This document shows, in pieces, positions 33,919 through 44,764 of a stretch of 50,015 nt of DNA (the stretch's first letter is position 1; every line of letters starts with the position of its first letter). Under the pieces are notes generated by a model. The model saw only the letters and a list, made by a program, of their open reading frames with translations. It ran no database searches and was not told the DNA's origin. The stretch comes from Oceanisphaera marina (GTDB taxonomy: Bacteria > Pseudomonadota > Gammaproteobacteria > Enterobacterales > Aeromonadaceae): positions 1 to 50,015 of the forward strand of contig NZ_BMKE01000024.1 of the NCBI RefSeq assembly GCF_014643915.1. Reading direction: 5' to 3'. The position numbers and the translations under genes are program-made.

Positions 33919-34881
33919 TTAAAATAGTGTGTTTGACAGTTGGTACATTTCTTCGTTGAAGGGGCGCTTCAAGTGTTTGATGCAGTCGATAATGTCATGA
34001 TGCACTATGTGGTTGCTTTGCAGACCCATGCAACGGCCGCCGTAGCCTTCCAGCAGTAACTCAACGGCGCGAGCGCCCATGCGGCTGGCCATGATGCGAT
34101 CTTGTGCCGTGGGAGTACCACCGCGTTGAATGTGACCCAGAATAGTGGCGCGGGTATCGCGGCCGGTGGCGGCCTGAATGTCGTACGCCAAACGATTGAC
34201 GTCGCACATGTTTTCACAAATGGCGACAATGGCGTGCTTCTTTCCCTTGGCGACCCCTTCGTGGATCTGCAGGATCAGTTCACTCTGGTCAAAGGCCACC
34301 TCCGGCACTATGACGTATTCGGCCCCGCCCGCCACGGCGGCAGAGGAGGTGAGATCGCCACAATGGCGGCCCATGATTTCGACCACCGAAATACGGTTGT
34401 GCGAGCTGCAGGTATCCCGCAGCCGATCAATGGCTTCTACGGCCACATTCAGCGCGGTGTCAAAACCGATGGTAAAATCGGTGCCGGCAATGTCGTTATC
34501 AATGGTGCCGGGGATGCCGATGCAGGGAAATCCCAGCTCGGTCAGGCACATGGCACCCATGTAAGAGCCATCTCCCCCAATTACCACCAGAGCGTCTATG
34601 CCATGCTGCTTCAGATTTTCGACCGCCTGCAGGCGCACGGCTTCGTCTTTAAATTCCGGAAAGCGTGCCGAGCCTAAAAAAGTGCCGCCCCGGGTAATGA
34701 CATCGGATACCGAATGGCGATCCAGCTGCACTATGTCATTCTGGTGCAGGCCCTTGTAGCCGCTGTGAATACCAAATACTTCCAGGTCGTGGTGCAAGCC
34801 GGTTCTCACTACGGCACGAATGGCAGCATTCATGCCCGGCGCATCGCCACCACTGGTCAATACTCCAATGCGTTTAATCAT
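33919..34881 (-). CDS. pfkA: 6-phosphofructokinase
   Basis: The ATP-dependent Pfk1 of glycolysis, 320 aa like E. coli PfkA. ATP site GGDAPGMN (11-18) and GGDGS (102-106), the catalytic Asp in TIDND (D128), the allosteric-site arginines (for example [18 protein letters not shown]) and HIQRGGTP are all present. ATG 34881. tpiA lies 180 bp upstream on the same strand. Confidence 0.97.
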   Translation of the reverse strand: MIKRIGVLTSGGDAPGMNAAIRAVVRTGLHHDLEVFGIHSGYKGLHQNDIVQLDRHSVSDVITRGGTFLGSARFPEFKDEAVRLQAVENLKQHGIDALVVIGGDGSYMGAMCLTELGFPCIGIPGTIDNDIAGTDFTIGFDTALNVAVEAIDRLRDTCSSHNRISVVEIMGRHCGDLTSSAAVAGGAEYVIVPEVAFDQSELILQIHEGVAKGKKHAIVAICENMCDVNRLAYDIQAATGRDTRATILGHIQRGGTPTAQDRIMASRMGARAVELLLEGYGGRCMGLQSNHIVHHDIIDCIKHLKRPFNEEMYQLSNTLF

Positions 34882-35010
34882 TTATACGCTCTCTTCTGCT
34901 GTTAGATAGCTGGGCCACCATGTAGCCCAGGCTGAACATCTAAACTGAGTCTAGGGTCGGCTTATTTTAGGTAAAAATATTCGAGTGGTATTGTACCGTG
35001 TCACTATTTT

Positions 35011-35028
35011 GGTCGAATGAATTCGACC
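35011..35028. other. Short dyad between tpiA and pfkA
   Basis: The arms ggtcgaat and attcgacc, split by ga, form an 18-bp near-palindrome on which ccctacga follows. It lies 34 bp beyond the tpiA stop and upstream of pfkA. It could be an operator or a short dispersed repeat; too little is seen to decide. Confidence 0.4.
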
Positions 35029-35061
35029 CTACGATTTTTTAGCCCGGCGTCTGGCGCTGGT

Positions 35062-35823
35062 TTACCCTGCGCTGATAATGGCGGCAAACTCTTCTGCCTG
35101 CAAGGCAGCGCCGCCTACCAGGGCGCCGTCTATGTCGGCCATGGCAAACAGGCCGGCGGCACTGGCGCCTTTGACCGAGCCGCCATACAAAATCTGGATT
35201 TTGGCGGCGACAGTAGTATCAAAGCCGGCAATAAAGGTACGAATGGCGGCGTGTACCTGCTGGGCTATTTCGGGAGTGGCCGTTTTGCCGGTGCCGATGG
35301 CCCACACGGGTTCGTAGGCAATCACTGCCTTTGAGAATGCTGCTATACCACAGTGGGCAATTACTTCCTGTAATTGACGTTCTACCACAGCCTGGGTCTC
35401 ATTGGCTTCAAACTGCTCCAGAGTTTCCCCAATGCACAGCACGGGCGTCAGTCCTGCCTGTTGCACGGCAGCAAACTTGGCGGCCACCATGGCATCGCTT
35501 TCACCGTGCAGGGTGCGGCGTTCGCTGTGGCCTACCAGCACATAGTGCACGCCAAACTCCTGATACATAACGGCAGAATTTTCACCGGTAAAGGCGCCTT
35601 CGCTGTGTAAATCCGCATCTTGCGCACCCAGTGCGATAGGGCTATCAGTTAGCAGTGCCTGAGCCTGACCTAAAAACAACACAGGCGGGCACACGGCGAC
35701 GGCCACGTTTGGGTGCTGTGCAGCAGGCGCCTGCAGGTCATTAATCAGCTTGGCGACCATGGCCTTGTTGCCGTTGAGCTTCCAGTTACCCATCACTAGC
35801 GTCTGTCGAGTTGTCTGCGTCAT
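35062..35823 (-). CDS. tpiA: Triosephosphate isomerase
   Basis: Interconverts glyceraldehyde-3-phosphate and dihydroxyacetone phosphate. 253 aa, TIM barrel. Asn13/Lys15 (MGNWKLNG), His99 in VLVGHSERR, Glu171 in AYEPVWAIGTGK and the phosphate-binding YGGSVKG are all present. ATG 35823 follows an AGGAAAG site. It forms a glycolytic pair with pfkA. Confidence 0.97.
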   Translation of the reverse strand: MTQTTRQTLVMGNWKLNGNKAMVAKLINDLQAPAAQHPNVAVAVCPPVLFLGQAQALLTDSPIALGAQDADLHSEGAFTGENSAVMYQEFGVHYVLVGHSERRTLHGESDAMVAAKFAAVQQAGLTPVLCIGETLEQFEANETQAVVERQLQEVIAHCGIAAFSKAVIAYEPVWAIGTGKTATPEIAQQVHAAIRTFIAGFDTTVAAKIQILYGGSVKGASAAGLFAMADIDGALVGGAALQAEEFAAIISAG

Positions 35824-35894
35824 TTTGTCTTTCCTGTGCGATAAATGCAGCCATTATAGGGGCAGGGATCCGGCAAAACCAGAGCCCTTCGGGC

Positions 35895-36057
35895 ATCGGT
35901 CAGTTTTAAGCCTTAAGCTGTCAGGCCAAGATAAACACCGAACTTTGTAGTCCGGCGCTTTAGCTGCCGGTTCTGCGTTAGCAGAATTGTTTGGCAGTTG
36001 TCTTTAACTTACAGCTGGCCGAAGGGTTGATTCTGCTTTTCATCTTTAACTGATCGC
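35895..36057. repeat. Double-hairpin copy (inverted) and word repeats
   Basis: Copy in reverse orientation at 35946-35985 (gtagtccggcgctttagctg, ccggttctgcgttagcag). Word repeats flank it: ttttaagccttaagctgtca (35905-35924) and gtctttaacttacagctggc, atctttaactgatcgcttat (35999-36060), which continue into the last codons of elyC. Confidence 0.8.
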
Positions 36058-36852
36058 TTATAGCTGACCGCTTACAGCTTCTTTTAAAAGTCCCAAATAT
36101 TCATGCCAGGCGATTTCGCTGCGCTCAAGATAACGCGCGCTGGGCAGGTAGGTGTAGAGCGGCAGCGAACCCTGGCTTTCTTTAACGTGATGACCCACGG
36201 GGGCGGCGGTGGGCTTGGCACCCTGGTGGTGAAACAAGGCCATGGCGCGGGGCATATGACTGGCGGAGGTGACCAGCAAGGCGTGGCGGCCGTGAATCAA
36301 GGGCGCTATTGCCATGGCTTCCTCGGCGGTGTCTTTGGGCAAGGGCAGGGCAATAATACGCGACTCGGCGATGCCCAGCGCCTGGGCCACGGCGGCATAT
36401 AACTCGGCGCTGGAGCGACCCTCACCGCCGGCATATCCGCTGACAATCAACCGTGCCTCGGGATAGGCGTGGGCCAGACTGACGCCTTCGCTGATGCGCA
36501 CCAAACCGGCGTGCCCAAGCTGGCTGAGTAACGGCAAGCTGGGGTCTGCAGCCTGAGCCGCCCCCAACACCACTATGTCTTGTATCGGGTCTTGCCCTTG
36601 AGTACGCAATGCAGGTAAGTGTGTGGGGTATTGTGTTTCAAGTGGGGCCATAAGTGCATTGGCCACCGGCCGCGTAGACAGCAAACACAGGCTCAGCAGC
36701 GACAACAGCACCAGGGTGCGGCCACTGCGTTTATGCTGTTTGTGCAGCAGCCATAAACCAAGAAAAGTCATGATCAGCAGCAAAGGTAGCGGTAATAACA
36801 GGCTACCCAGCCATTTTTTCGCCAAAAAAACTGCTCCCACGCACACACTCAT
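36058..36852 (-). CDS. elyC: Envelope biogenesis factor ElyC
   Basis: A 264-aa membrane protein with two N-terminal helices and the DUF218 domain (IQDIVVLGAAQAAD, ARLIVSGYAGGEGRSSAE, RHALLVTSASHMPRAMALF). In E. coli, ElyC helps peptidoglycan precursor supply and sits beside cmoM-mukFEB, the same order as here. ATG 36852 follows AGGG. The terminal AVSGQL and its stop are within repeat words. Confidence 0.9.
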   Translation of the reverse strand: MSVCVGAVFLAKKWLGSLLLPLPLLLIMTFLGLWLLHKQHKRSGRTLVLLSLLSLCLLSTRPVANALMAPLETQYPTHLPALRTQGQDPIQDIVVLGAAQAADPSLPLLSQLGHAGLVRISEGVSLAHAYPEARLIVSGYAGGEGRSSAELYAAVAQALGIAESRIIALPLPKDTAEEAMAIAPLIHGRHALLVTSASHMPRAMALFHHQGAKPTAAPVGHHVKESQGSLPLYTYLPSARYLERSEIAWHEYLGLLKEAVSGQL

Positions 36853-36910
36853 TTGTTAACCCTACTGGTTGTGACAGAATAGCGGCCCCTGAGTCGTTAA
36901 GAAATACCAA

Positions 36911-37705
36911 GTGCAGTCTAATACTAACTTTGATAGCAAAGCGCAGGTGTTTGCCCGCAACATCTATGGCACCACCAAGGGCCGCATTCGGCTGGCCGTA
37001 TTGCAACGGGATATTGACGAGCTGCTGGCCAGCCTGCCCGATGACAGGCCGTTGCGCATTCTGGATGCCGGTGGTGGCTTTGGCCCCCTGTCACAGCCCC
37101 TGGCCGCCCTAGGTCATCAGGTGGTGCTGTGCGACTTGTCAGGCGAAATGCTGGCCCTGGCCAGAGAACAGGTCGAGGAAAAGGGCATCTTGTCGCAGTT
37201 CGAGTTTATTCATGCGCCCATTCAGTCGTTAACAGTGGAAGATGTTGGGCAGTTTGACCTGGTGTTGTGCCATGCGGTATTGGAGTGGGTAGAAGACCAG
37301 GCCACCCTGTTGGGCTGTTTACAGGCGTTATTGCACGATGGCGGTCATTTGTCGTTGATGTTTTATAACCGCGACGGCCTCTTGTATCACAGTCTGGTGA
37401 TGGGCCATTTTGATTATGTATACGCCGACCTGGTCAAAAAACGACGTCAGAAACTGACACCCGGCTGGCCTTGCCGACCGCCACAGGTTTATGACTGGCT
37501 GCAGGCGCTGGGCTTTGTTATAACCACTCGCAGTGGCGTGCGTGTGATCCATGACTATATGGTAGAAAAACGCATTAAGGTGGAGCAGGCCGACGAGGTG
37601 ATCGCCATGGAGCTGGCCCATGCCAAACAAGAGCCCTTTATGCACCTGGGCCGGTATATTCATGTGCTGGCGAAAAAAATCGCCAAGCACCCGGCTAATG
37701 AATAG
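36911..37705 (+). CDS. cmoM: tRNA 5-carboxymethoxyuridine methyltransferase CmoM
   Basis: Forms mcmo5U from cmo5U at the wobble position of some tRNAs. 264 aa. N-terminus NFDSKAQVFARNIYGTTKGRIRLAVL matches E. coli CmoM (SmtA). SAM-binding motif LRILDAGGGFGPLSQ, then VVLCDLSGEML and FDLVLCHAVLEWVED. The start is a GTG at 36911, which matches the family length better than internal ATGs. It is upstream of mukF as in E. coli and divergent from elyC. Confidence 0.95.
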   Translation: MQSNTNFDSKAQVFARNIYGTTKGRIRLAVLQRDIDELLASLPDDRPLRILDAGGGFGPLSQPLAALGHQVVLCDLSGEMLALAREQVEEKGILSQFEFIHAPIQSLTVEDVGQFDLVLCHAVLEWVEDQATLLGCLQALLHDGGHLSLMFYNRDGLLYHSLVMGHFDYVYADLVKKRRQKLTPGWPCRPPQVYDWLQALGFVITTRSGVRVIHDYMVEKRIKVEQADEVIAMELAHAKQEPFMHLGRYIHVLAKKIAKHPANE

Positions 37706-37719
37706 CGAGTAAAGCGTTA

Positions 37720-37770
37720 AGAGTGAAGGGGAAAGAGTAACACCTGGTTTGGGCACTTTCCCTTCACTCT
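37720..37770. other. Long hairpin between cmoM and mukF
   Basis: Arms agagtgaaggggaaag (37720-37735) and ctttcccttcactct (37756-37770) pair over 15 bp with one bulged base and a 20-nt loop. The left arm is part of the 'gagtgaagcgtaaag' repeat also found at 9946-9972. It lies 58 bp before mukF; a modest T-poor end argues against a simple terminator. Confidence 0.6.
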
Positions 37771-37827
37771 GTGCGCTTCACCCTTTACAGCAAAAGCGTT
37801 CCCGCAGGGGATAAAGAGAGTACAAAC

Positions 37828-39153
37828 ATGACGGAAATGTCCCGCACCCTGCCGGACTGGATTGGCTGGGTGAAACAAGAACAATGTCAGCTGAATCTGC
37901 CGCCAGAGCGATTGGCATTTTTGCTGGCCATACAGGTCTTTAGCCGAGACGGCGAACAACCGCAGCTGACCGAGGCCGATTTGCAGCATGGCTTCAGCTT
38001 TGTGAGCAAGGGCTTTGAGCAGGCGCAAGACACGCAAGTGAGCCGTGCCAACAATGCCATCAATGATTTGGTGCGCCAGCGGCTGCTCAGTCGTTTTCAG
38101 GCCGAGGCGAGTGACGGAGACAGCCTGTATCGCCTGACGCGTTTGGGCGTGGCCATTGTCGAGTTTTTTGCCGCCCAGCGTGATGTCAGCCAAATCAAGC
38201 TGTCGTTGCAGCTCGAACACATCAGCCAGGATCTGGACAAGATCACCGCCACCATTGCCGATAACCCCGATGAGCAAGCATGGCAACAAGAGGTAGCAGG
38301 GCGGCTGACCTATTCGGTGGCCGAGCAGCTGGCGCGTATCGACGACACTCAAAGGGCCATGGACGAGCAGCAAAATGCGGTAAAAGCCAATATTGCCGCG
38401 CTGTTGAATAAAAACTGGCATGAAGCTATCGCGGCCTGTGAGCAATTATTGCGCGAAACCGGCCAGACCCTGCGCGAGCTGCAAGACACCCTGGACAAGG
38501 CCGGGCACGGACTGCAACTCAGCCTGCTCAATATAGAAGAGCAACTGCAACACCAGGCGCGGGGCTTGGTACTGGCTCCCTTGTGTCAGCAGCTGCAAGC
38601 CAAACTGGATGCCATTATTTTGTGGGGCAGCCAGTGTATCGAGCTGTGGGCCCGTTACGACTTGCACGTGCATCGCTTTATTCGTACCGCCATCGACATG
38701 GACAAAAACCGCGCCTTTAGCCAGCGGCTGCGTGAGTCGATTCGTCAATTTGAAGACCATAACTGGCAGTTGCGCATCGCCCAGGCAGAGCCCCTGCTGG
38801 AGCTGAGAGCCGAAACCATGGCCGCCTACGCCGACGAAGTGACCGGCGCACTGCCAGAAGCACTGGAATACCATGAGATGATCGATGTGGCCGCCGAGTT
38901 GTCGGGGCGCATTCGTCAACACCTGCAGGGGTTTGCCGAGACGGGCAAGCCGCTGAATCTGGCCTCTGTGCTCAGTGATTATTTACAGGATTTCCCTTAT
39001 TACCAACATTTTGATATTGCCCGCCTGCTGATTGACGAAGCGGTGAAACTGGGACACGCCAACGCCGAATGTTCAGGCGCCGCCCAGCCAGAGTGGCAAC
39101 GCATTAACGCCCACGGGGCCAAGGTACAAGCACATGTTATCGACCAATACTGA
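37828..39153 (+). CDS. mukF: Chromosome partition protein MukF (kleisin)
   Basis: The kleisin of the MukBEF condensin, linking MukB heads and binding MukE. 441 aa, E. coli-like. The N-terminal winged helix ([32 protein letters not shown]) and the C-terminal MukB-cap-binding wing are recognisable. ATG 37828 follows AGAGAG; an upstream in-frame Met (37771) lies in the repeat. It overlaps mukE by 20 nt. Confidence 0.95.
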   Translation: MTEMSRTLPDWIGWVKQEQCQLNLPPERLAFLLAIQVFSRDGEQPQLTEADLQHGFSFVSKGFEQAQDTQVSRANNAINDLVRQRLLSRFQAEASDGDSLYRLTRLGVAIVEFFAAQRDVSQIKLSLQLEHISQDLDKITATIADNPDEQAWQQEVAGRLTYSVAEQLARIDDTQRAMDEQQNAVKANIAALLNKNWHEAIAACEQLLRETGQTLRELQDTLDKAGHGLQLSLLNIEEQLQHQARGLVLAPLCQQLQAKLDAIILWGSQCIELWARYDLHVHRFIRTAIDMDKNRAFSQRLRESIRQFEDHNWQLRIAQAEPLLELRAETMAAYADEVTGALPEALEYHEMIDVAAELSGRIRQHLQGFAETGKPLNLASVLSDYLQDFPYYQHFDIARLLIDEAVKLGHANAECSGAAQPEWQRINAHGAKVQAHVIDQY

Positions 39154-39841
39154 ACTCGCGCTTCACCCGCGGTTGGCCCAGGCTATCGCCAATCCGTTAT
39201 TTCCGGCACTGGATAATCAGTTGCGTACCGGTCGTCACATCAGTGCCGACGAGCTGGAAGCGCACTCTTTGCTGCAAGAATACTATCCCGAGCTGGAAGC
39301 CTTTTATCAGCGTTACCAGGTAGAGCTGGTACGAGCGCCAGAGGGCTTTTATTACCTGCGTCCGCGCTCGACCAGTGAAATCAACACCTCTATTTTATCC
39401 GAGCTGGAAATGCTGGTTGGCAAGGTGTTGTGCTATCTGTACCTGAGCCCGGACCGCTTGGTCAACGAAGGCGTGTTTTCCTTGCTCGACCTGCAGGAAG
39501 AAGTGTTGACGCTGGCCAATGAAAGCGCCCTGTTGCGCATGGTCAATCAAAGAGCCGGTGGCAGTGATTTGGACCGCCGCAAGCTGCAGGACAAACTGAA
39601 AAGTGCCATTCGACGCTTGAAGCGGCTGGGTATGGTGAGTGCCGTGGGCAGCCAGGACAAGTTTCGCATCAGTGAAGCCGTATTCCGCTTTGCCGCCGAT
39701 GTGCGTACCGATGAAGATCCGCGCGAATTGCAGTTGCGCATGATCCGCGACGGGGAAGCCGTGGCCAGAGAGGAAGATTCAGCACTTGATGAACACGCCG
39801 TCAGCGAGTATGAGCAAGACCAGCAGGAGGATCCGCAGTGA
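39134..39841 (+). CDS. mukE: Chromosome partition protein MukE
   Basis: The KITE subunit of MukBEF; dimers bind MukF and DNA. 235 aa. Conserved [49 protein letters not shown] and [16 protein letters not shown]. The start at 39134 lies within the mukF 3' end and the TGA stop overlaps the GTG of mukB, so all three genes are coupled. The acidic C-terminus is normal for MukE. Confidence 0.95.
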   Translation: MLSTNTELALHPRLAQAIANPLFPALDNQLRTGRHISADELEAHSLLQEYYPELEAFYQRYQVELVRAPEGFYYLRPRSTSEINTSILSELEMLVGKVLCYLYLSPDRLVNEGVFSLLDLQEEVLTLANESALLRMVNQRAGGSDLDRRKLQDKLKSAIRRLKRLGMVSAVGSQDKFRISEAVFRFAADVRTDEDPRELQLRMIRDGEAVAREEDSALDEHAVSEYEQDQQEDPQ

Positions 39842-42800
39842 ACAGCATGACCGACACCACCCTGGATAACATCAGCGCAACCACGGCGGCTCCTCAGCCT
39901 GGTGAAGCGGCGTTCACGCGCGGTAAATTTCATTCTCTGACCATGGTCAACTGGAACGGCTTTTTTGCCCGCACCTTCGAGCTGGATACCCTGGTCACCA
40001 CTTTGTCTGGCGGCAACGGCGCCGGTAAGTCGACCACCATGGCGGCCTTTATTGCCGCGCTGATCCCGGACTTGAGCCTGCTGCATTTTCGCAATACCAC
40101 CGAAGCGGGCAGCCAGTCGGGCAGCCGCGACAAGGGGCTGTATGGCAAGCTGCAACGGGGGCACTGCTACTCGCTGATTGAAATCAATACCTCTCAAGGC
40201 GAGCGAGTCTGGTTTGGCGTACACCTGGAACAGGTAGCCAACCGCGACAACAAGGTCAACCTGACCGCCTTCAGCATGCGGGGCCTGAGTGCCGACACCC
40301 AGCCCACCGAGCTGCTACTGGCCGAGCTGGAGGATGGTCGTGGCCAGGTGCGCTCGCTTAACGAGCTTAAAGCCGCGGCGCTGGCCAAACAACTGCAGTT
40401 TACCCGCTTTAACACCATCTCCGAATATCATAACTTTTTATTCGATGTGGGCGTCACGCCACGCAAGCTCAAGGATCAGCGCGACCGCGTCAAGTTTTAC
40501 CGGCTGATTGAAGCCTCTTTGTATGGCGGTATTTCCAGCACCATCAGCCGCAGCCTGAAAGACTATTTACTGCCAGAAAACGCCGGTATTCGTCAGGCCT
40601 TCAATGACATGGAAGCGGCGATTTTCGAGAACCGCCGCACCCTGGAAGCCATTCGCGAAACCCAGCGCCAACGGGACGTATTTCGCCAGCTGATCACCGA
40701 AACCACCCACTATGTGGCGGCGGATTATGTACGCAACAGCGCCGAAAAAAAGCGCCTGTCCGAACAGGCTCTGGCTGCACGCCAGGCCCTGACAAACGAA
40801 CGCCGGATCCTGGCCGAAGAGCGCGCACGACTGATTTATCTGGCCGATGAGCTGGAACATCTGGCGGCGCGCGAGCGCATGATGACCGAAGAGCTGGATA
40901 TGGCCTCCGAGCATTTGGCGCGGGTGCTGAACGGCGTCAAGCTCAACGAAAAAATTCAGGGTTATCAGCATGAATTGGATGAGCTGGCGGAAAAGCTCGC
41001 CATTCAGCAGGAAACCCTGGCCGAGCTGCAAGACGAGCATCAGCAAGCCAGCGCCGTCAAGCTGGCGGCCGAAGAAGAAGTCGACAGCCTGAAAACCCAG
41101 CTGGCAGACTATCAACAGGCGCTGGACACCCAGCAAACCCGTGCCATTCAGTATCGCCAGGCGCGTACCGCCTTGGGCGAGGCCAAGGTAAAATGCGCAC
41201 TGCCGGAGCTGACCCCGGAGCAGGCCAAAGCCGAAGAACAGGCCCACCAGGCACGGGAGCAGCGTTTAACCGGCGTGGTGCTCGAGCATCGCCAGCAATT
41301 GTCGTTGGCCGAAGCAGCCCGGGCGCAATACGATCACGCACTCGGCTTGTTGCACAGCATAGACAGCCAGGCCGATCGGGCCCAGGCCTTTGCTCGCGCC
41401 AATCAACTGCTGGAGCAGGGGCGGGAGTACCAGGCCTTGCTGGCGCGCGAAGCCGGCATTCGTCAGCAATTTCAACAGGCCGAGCAAAGCGTACAAAAGC
41501 GCGATAAAGCGCTGGCACTGCAAGCCGAACTGGCACGGCTGGGGCGCACGGTACAAGACGAGGCCGAGCTGGAAATGCAGCTGGCCGAGCTGGATGAACA
41601 AAAGGCCGAGCTAGAAGCCCGACTGGCCGATTGTGCCGACAGCCAACGCCAGCAACAAACCCAGCAGACACAGATTGCGCCCAGGGTGGCGACTCTGCGC
41701 AGTCAGGCACCGGCCTGGCATAAAGCCCGGCAGCAGCTGGAACGGCTGCGCGAGTTATCGGATCTGCCGCTGCGTGACAGCAGCGAAGTCACCGCCGCCA
41801 TGCAGCAGGCACTGCGTGGCGAGCACAGCGCCGAGCAACACAAACAACAGGCGCTGGCGACCAAGCAGCAACTGGAGCAGCAGGTGCGTAATCTGCACGG
41901 CGGCAGTGATGCCGATCCGCGGCTGGTTGCCTTGTGCGAGCAGCTGGGTGGCACCTTGCTGGCCGACGTCTACGACGACATCGCGGTAGAGGATGCTCCC
42001 TATTACGAGGCCTTGTATGGGCCTGCCCGTAACGGCATAGTGGTGGCCGATCCCCAGGCCGCGTTGCAACAACTGCAGGCACTGGAGTCGTGCCCGGCCG
42101 ATGTGTATTTAATTCAGGGCAACCCCGATGCCTTCGATGAAGACATGTTGCACGCCACCGAGCTGGACAACGCCATCTGGGTGAAAAACGGCGAGCGGCA
42201 ACTGCGTTATTCGCGCTTTTCCACCGAGCCCCTGTTTGGCCGTGCCGCCCGTGAAGCGAAAATAGCGCAGCTTAATCTTGAGCTGGAAACCGTTAATGAT
42301 CAGTACGCCGAGTCGGCCTTTACCCAGCAAAAGCAAAGCCGTCTCTATCATCAGCTCAGCGAGTTTGTCAGCCAGGGCATGCAGCACGCCTTTGGCACAG
42401 ACCCGGAAGCCGAACTCGAGCAGTTGGCGGCCGAGCAAGCCAGCATTGAAGCGGCGCTGGCCCGCACGGCGGGCGAACTGTCCCAGTGGCAGGCCAAGCG
42501 TGAGCAGCTGCGTGAGCAGCAAACGGTGCTGCATCGATTGCTGCCGCTGGCGGATCACCTGAGCGAGCAGGGGGCCGACGCACAATTGGCGGCCGCCACG
42601 GTGGAGCAGAATGCGCTGGCCGAGGCGCGTGACTTCATGGCGGTTCATGGCCAGAAGCTGGGTCGCCTGGCCGAGCAGGTACAGGTGTTACGCCAGGATC
42701 CGGCCCAGTTTGAGCACTTGCAGCAGCAGGTGTTGGCGGCAGAAGCCGAACTGACCGAGGCGCGGGCGCGCACCTATGCCCTGACCCAGCTGGTGGCCCG

Positions 42801-44325
42801 TTTGCCGCACCTGGCCTATGCCGATGCGGAGCAATTGCTGGATCAAAGTTCGGCCATGAACGACAGCCTGAAAGCCAAGCTGGTGCAGGCCGAAGAAGCG
42901 CGGCGCAAGGCCGTTCTCAAGCTCGAACAGCTGAGTGGCCGCCTGACCGATGCCCTGCAGGCGCGTACCGCGCTGGTCACCGGGCACGAGGCGCGCAACC
43001 AGACCCTGAACGAGTTTCAACAGGAGTTTGCGGCGCTGGGCATAGAATTGTCGGAGGACATGGAAGAAAAAGCGCTGGCCGCCAAGCGTGAACGGGAAAG
43101 CGAGCTGGTACATACCCGCAGCAAGCGCAGCCAGACCGAAGCACAACGCCAGGTTACCCACCGCGAAATTGAATCCTTGAGTCAACGGCTGAGCAAAGAC
43201 GGCCAAGGCTACTTTGCGGCACGCAAGGCGCTGGTTAGCCACAAAGCCAACTGGGCCAAGGTGGTGCGACTGGCAAGGGATCATGATGTAGAGCGTCGCC
43301 TTGCCAAGCCCGAGCTGGCTTATCTGGATGCAGACGAATTGCGCTCCATTTCCGATAAGGCCTTGGGTGCCTTGCGCATGGCGGTGGCCCAGGATGAAGA
43401 GCTGCGCGATGCGCTGCGCATCAGTGAAGGTCAGCGTAATACCCTGCAAAAGGTGCAGTTTTATATTCTGGTGTTCAGCCACCTGAAGGCGCGCATTCGT
43501 CACGACATTATTCGTGCCGACGATCCGGTGGAAGCATTGGAAGAAATGGAAGTGGAGCTGGGTCGTCTGGCCGATGAGCTGCAACAGCGTGAAGGGCAGC
43601 TGTCGTTGTCGTCTCACGAGGTTGCCGCCAAGATCAACACCATTATTCGCCGTGAGCAAAACCGGATTCGCCAGCTTAACCAGGGGCTGCAGAACATCAG
43701 CTTTGGTTTGGTTGGCGGCGTGCGCCTGAACGTGAATATGCGCGATACCTATGCCCGTTTACTGGAGGCATTGAGTGACAAGGATGGTCGCCATCAGGAC
43801 TTGTTCAGCAGCAAGGACATGAGCTTCTCCGAGGCGATGGGCAAGTTGTTTCAGCGGCTGAATCCGCAGTTGGAGCAAGGTGATCGCAGCCCGCAGGTGC
43901 TGGGGCAGGCGTTACTGGATTACCGTAACTATCTGGATCTGGACATAGAAGTGCAGCGTGGGGCCGACGGCTGGCTGCGCGCCGAAAGTGGCGCGCTATC
44001 CACCGGTGAGGCCATTGGTACCGGGCAGGCGATTTTGCTGATGGTGCTGCAAAGCTGGGAAGAAGAATCCCGCCACTTGCGTAGCCGTGAGGTGTTGCCG
44101 TGCCGCTTGTTATTCCTGGATGAAGCGGCGCGACTCGATACCCGCTCCATCGCCACCTTGTTTGAGTTGTGCGAGCGTCAGGACATGCAGTTACTGATTG
44201 CGGCACCAGAAAACATCAGCCCGGAAAAAGGCACCACCTACAAGCTGATCCGCAAAGTGCACGGCAAGCAGGAGCAGGTGCATGTAGTGGGGTTAAGAGG
44301 CTTTGCCGGTGAACCCGCCGCCTGA
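39838..44325 (+). CDS. mukB: Chromosome partition protein MukB (SMC-like ATPase)
   Basis: An SMC-like ATPase that folds the chromosome. 1495 aa. Walker [11 protein letters not shown] at 57-66; two long coiled coils, with a hinge at about 690-760; ABC signature [10 protein letters not shown] near 1387 and Walker [12 protein letters not shown] near 1423. The start is GTG 39838, 7 nt after AGGAGG, overlapping the mukE stop; ATG 39847 is worse placed. The protein has about 28 residues before [16 protein letters not shown], where E. coli has only three (MIE), so the N-terminus is extended. Confidence 0.97.
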   Translation: MNSMTDTTLDNISATTAAPQPGEAAFTRGKFHSLTMVNWNGFFARTFELDTLVTTLSGGNGAGKSTTMAAFIAALIPDLSLLHFRNTTEAGSQSGSRDKGLYGKLQRGHCYSLIEINTSQGERVWFGVHLEQVANRDNKVNLTAFSMRGLSADTQPTELLLAELEDGRGQVRSLNELKAAALAKQLQFTRFNTISEYHNFLFDVGVTPRKLKDQRDRVKFYRLIEASLYGGISSTISRSLKDYLLPENAGIRQAFNDMEAAIFENRRTLEAIRETQRQRDVFRQLITETTHYVAADYVRNSAEKKRLSEQALAARQALTNERRILAEERARLIYLADELEHLAARERMMTEELDMASEHLARVLNGVKLNEKIQGYQHELDELAEKLAIQQETLAELQDEHQQASAVKLAAEEEVDSLKTQLADYQQALDTQQTRAIQYRQARTALGEAKVKCALPELTPEQAKAEEQAHQAREQRLTGVVLEHRQQLSLAEAARAQYDHALGLLHSIDSQADRAQAFARANQLLEQGREYQALLAREAGIRQQFQQAEQSVQKRDKALALQAELARLGRTVQDEAELEMQLAELDEQKAELEARLADCADSQRQQQTQQTQIAPRVATLRSQAPAWHKARQQLERLRELSDLPLRDSSEVTAAMQQALRGEHSAEQHKQQALATKQQLEQQVRNLHGGSDADPRLVALCEQLGGTLLADVYDDIAVEDAPYYEALYGPARNGIVVADPQAALQQLQALESCPADVYLIQGNPDAFDEDMLHATELDNAIWVKNGERQLRYSRFSTEPLFGRAAREAKIAQLNLELETVNDQYAESAFTQQKQSRLYHQLSEFVSQGMQHAFGTDPEAELEQLAAEQASIEAALARTAGELSQWQAKREQLREQQTVLHRLLPLADHLSEQGADAQLAAATVEQNALAEARDFMAVHGQKLGRLAEQVQVLRQDPAQFEHLQQQVLAAEAELTEARARTYALTQLVARLPHLAYADAEQLLDQSSAMNDSLKAKLVQAEEARRKAVLKLEQLSGRLTDALQARTALVTGHEARNQTLNEFQQEFAALGIELSEDMEEKALAAKRERESELVHTRSKRSQTEAQRQVTHREIESLSQRLSKDGQGYFAARKALVSHKANWAKVVRLARDHDVERRLAKPELAYLDADELRSISDKALGALRMAVAQDEELRDALRISEGQRNTLQKVQFYILVFSHLKARIRHDIIRADDPVEALEEMEVELGRLADELQQREGQLSLSSHEVAAKINTIIRREQNRIRQLNQGLQNISFGLVGGVRLNVNMRDTYARLLEALSDKDGRHQDLFSSKDMSFSEAMGKLFQRLNPQLEQGDRSPQVLGQALLDYRNYLDLDIEVQRGADGWLRAESGALSTGEAIGTGQAILLMVLQSWEEESRHLRSREVLPCRLLFLDEAARLDTRSIATLFELCERQDMQLLIAAPENISPEKGTTYKLIRKVHGKQEQVHVVGLRGFAGEPAA

Positions 44326-44346
44326 CAGATAATTGCAAGCCGGAAC

Positions 44347-44380
44347 AAAAACACCGAATCAATCGATTCGGTGTTTTTTT
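44347..44380 (+). terminator. Intrinsic terminator of mukFEB
   Basis: Arms aaaaacaccgaatc and gattcggtgttttt with a 4-nt loop, and seven T. It lies 21 bp after the mukB stop. Confidence 0.95.
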
Positions 44381-44764
44381 ATATCAGCCATGCAACTGCC
44401 GAACAGTCTGACGGTGAACTAGCAAGGTAAACTAGCGTATCTCGCCAGGTTAAAAATGAACAGCGTACAACTTGGTAAACACTGAAAAACCTGCATATGT
44501 GCAGGTTTTTCAGTGTTTACAGTCACTTTTTTATCCAGCTCATTCAACCAAAGCCACTGGCAGCCATGGGGGCAGGGTTGGCATGGTACTTGTATGTCAT
44601 TTATTTGGAAACCAGGGCCAAGCGCTGCATTAGCGTTAAAACAGCACCCGCGAATCCCTTCTCTGGTGCTCCATTATAGAGCCAGAATACAGAGCCAGAG
44701 TGATCCTGATTTTATAACAACAAAACAACGAGCACGGAGCCGGCCACATCGCCGGGCATATTCT
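44381..44764. other. Gap between the mukB terminator and vgrG
   Basis: The first 90 bp (44381-44474) show nothing recognisable. The palindrome lies at 44475-44520. The remaining 240 bp up to the vgrG start are open in one frame, but show no VgrG similarity or good start. This leader may hold the vgrG promoter. Confidence 0.4.
44475..44520. other. 46-bp near-perfect palindrome upstream of vgrG
   Basis: Arms of 21 bp (44475-44495 and 44500-44520) are exact inverse complements around a TATG loop. The inner part (aaaaacctgca / tgcaggttttt) looks like a strong bidirectional terminator, but the outer arms gtaaacactg / cagtgtttac extend it well beyond usual terminator length. It marks the left border of the T6SS island. 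Confidence 0.9.

Noticed and set aside
44513-44764. N-terminal extension of VgrG of 84 codons
   Set aside because: The added sequence lacks VgrG likeness and begins inside the palindrome; ATG 44765 fits the family start better.
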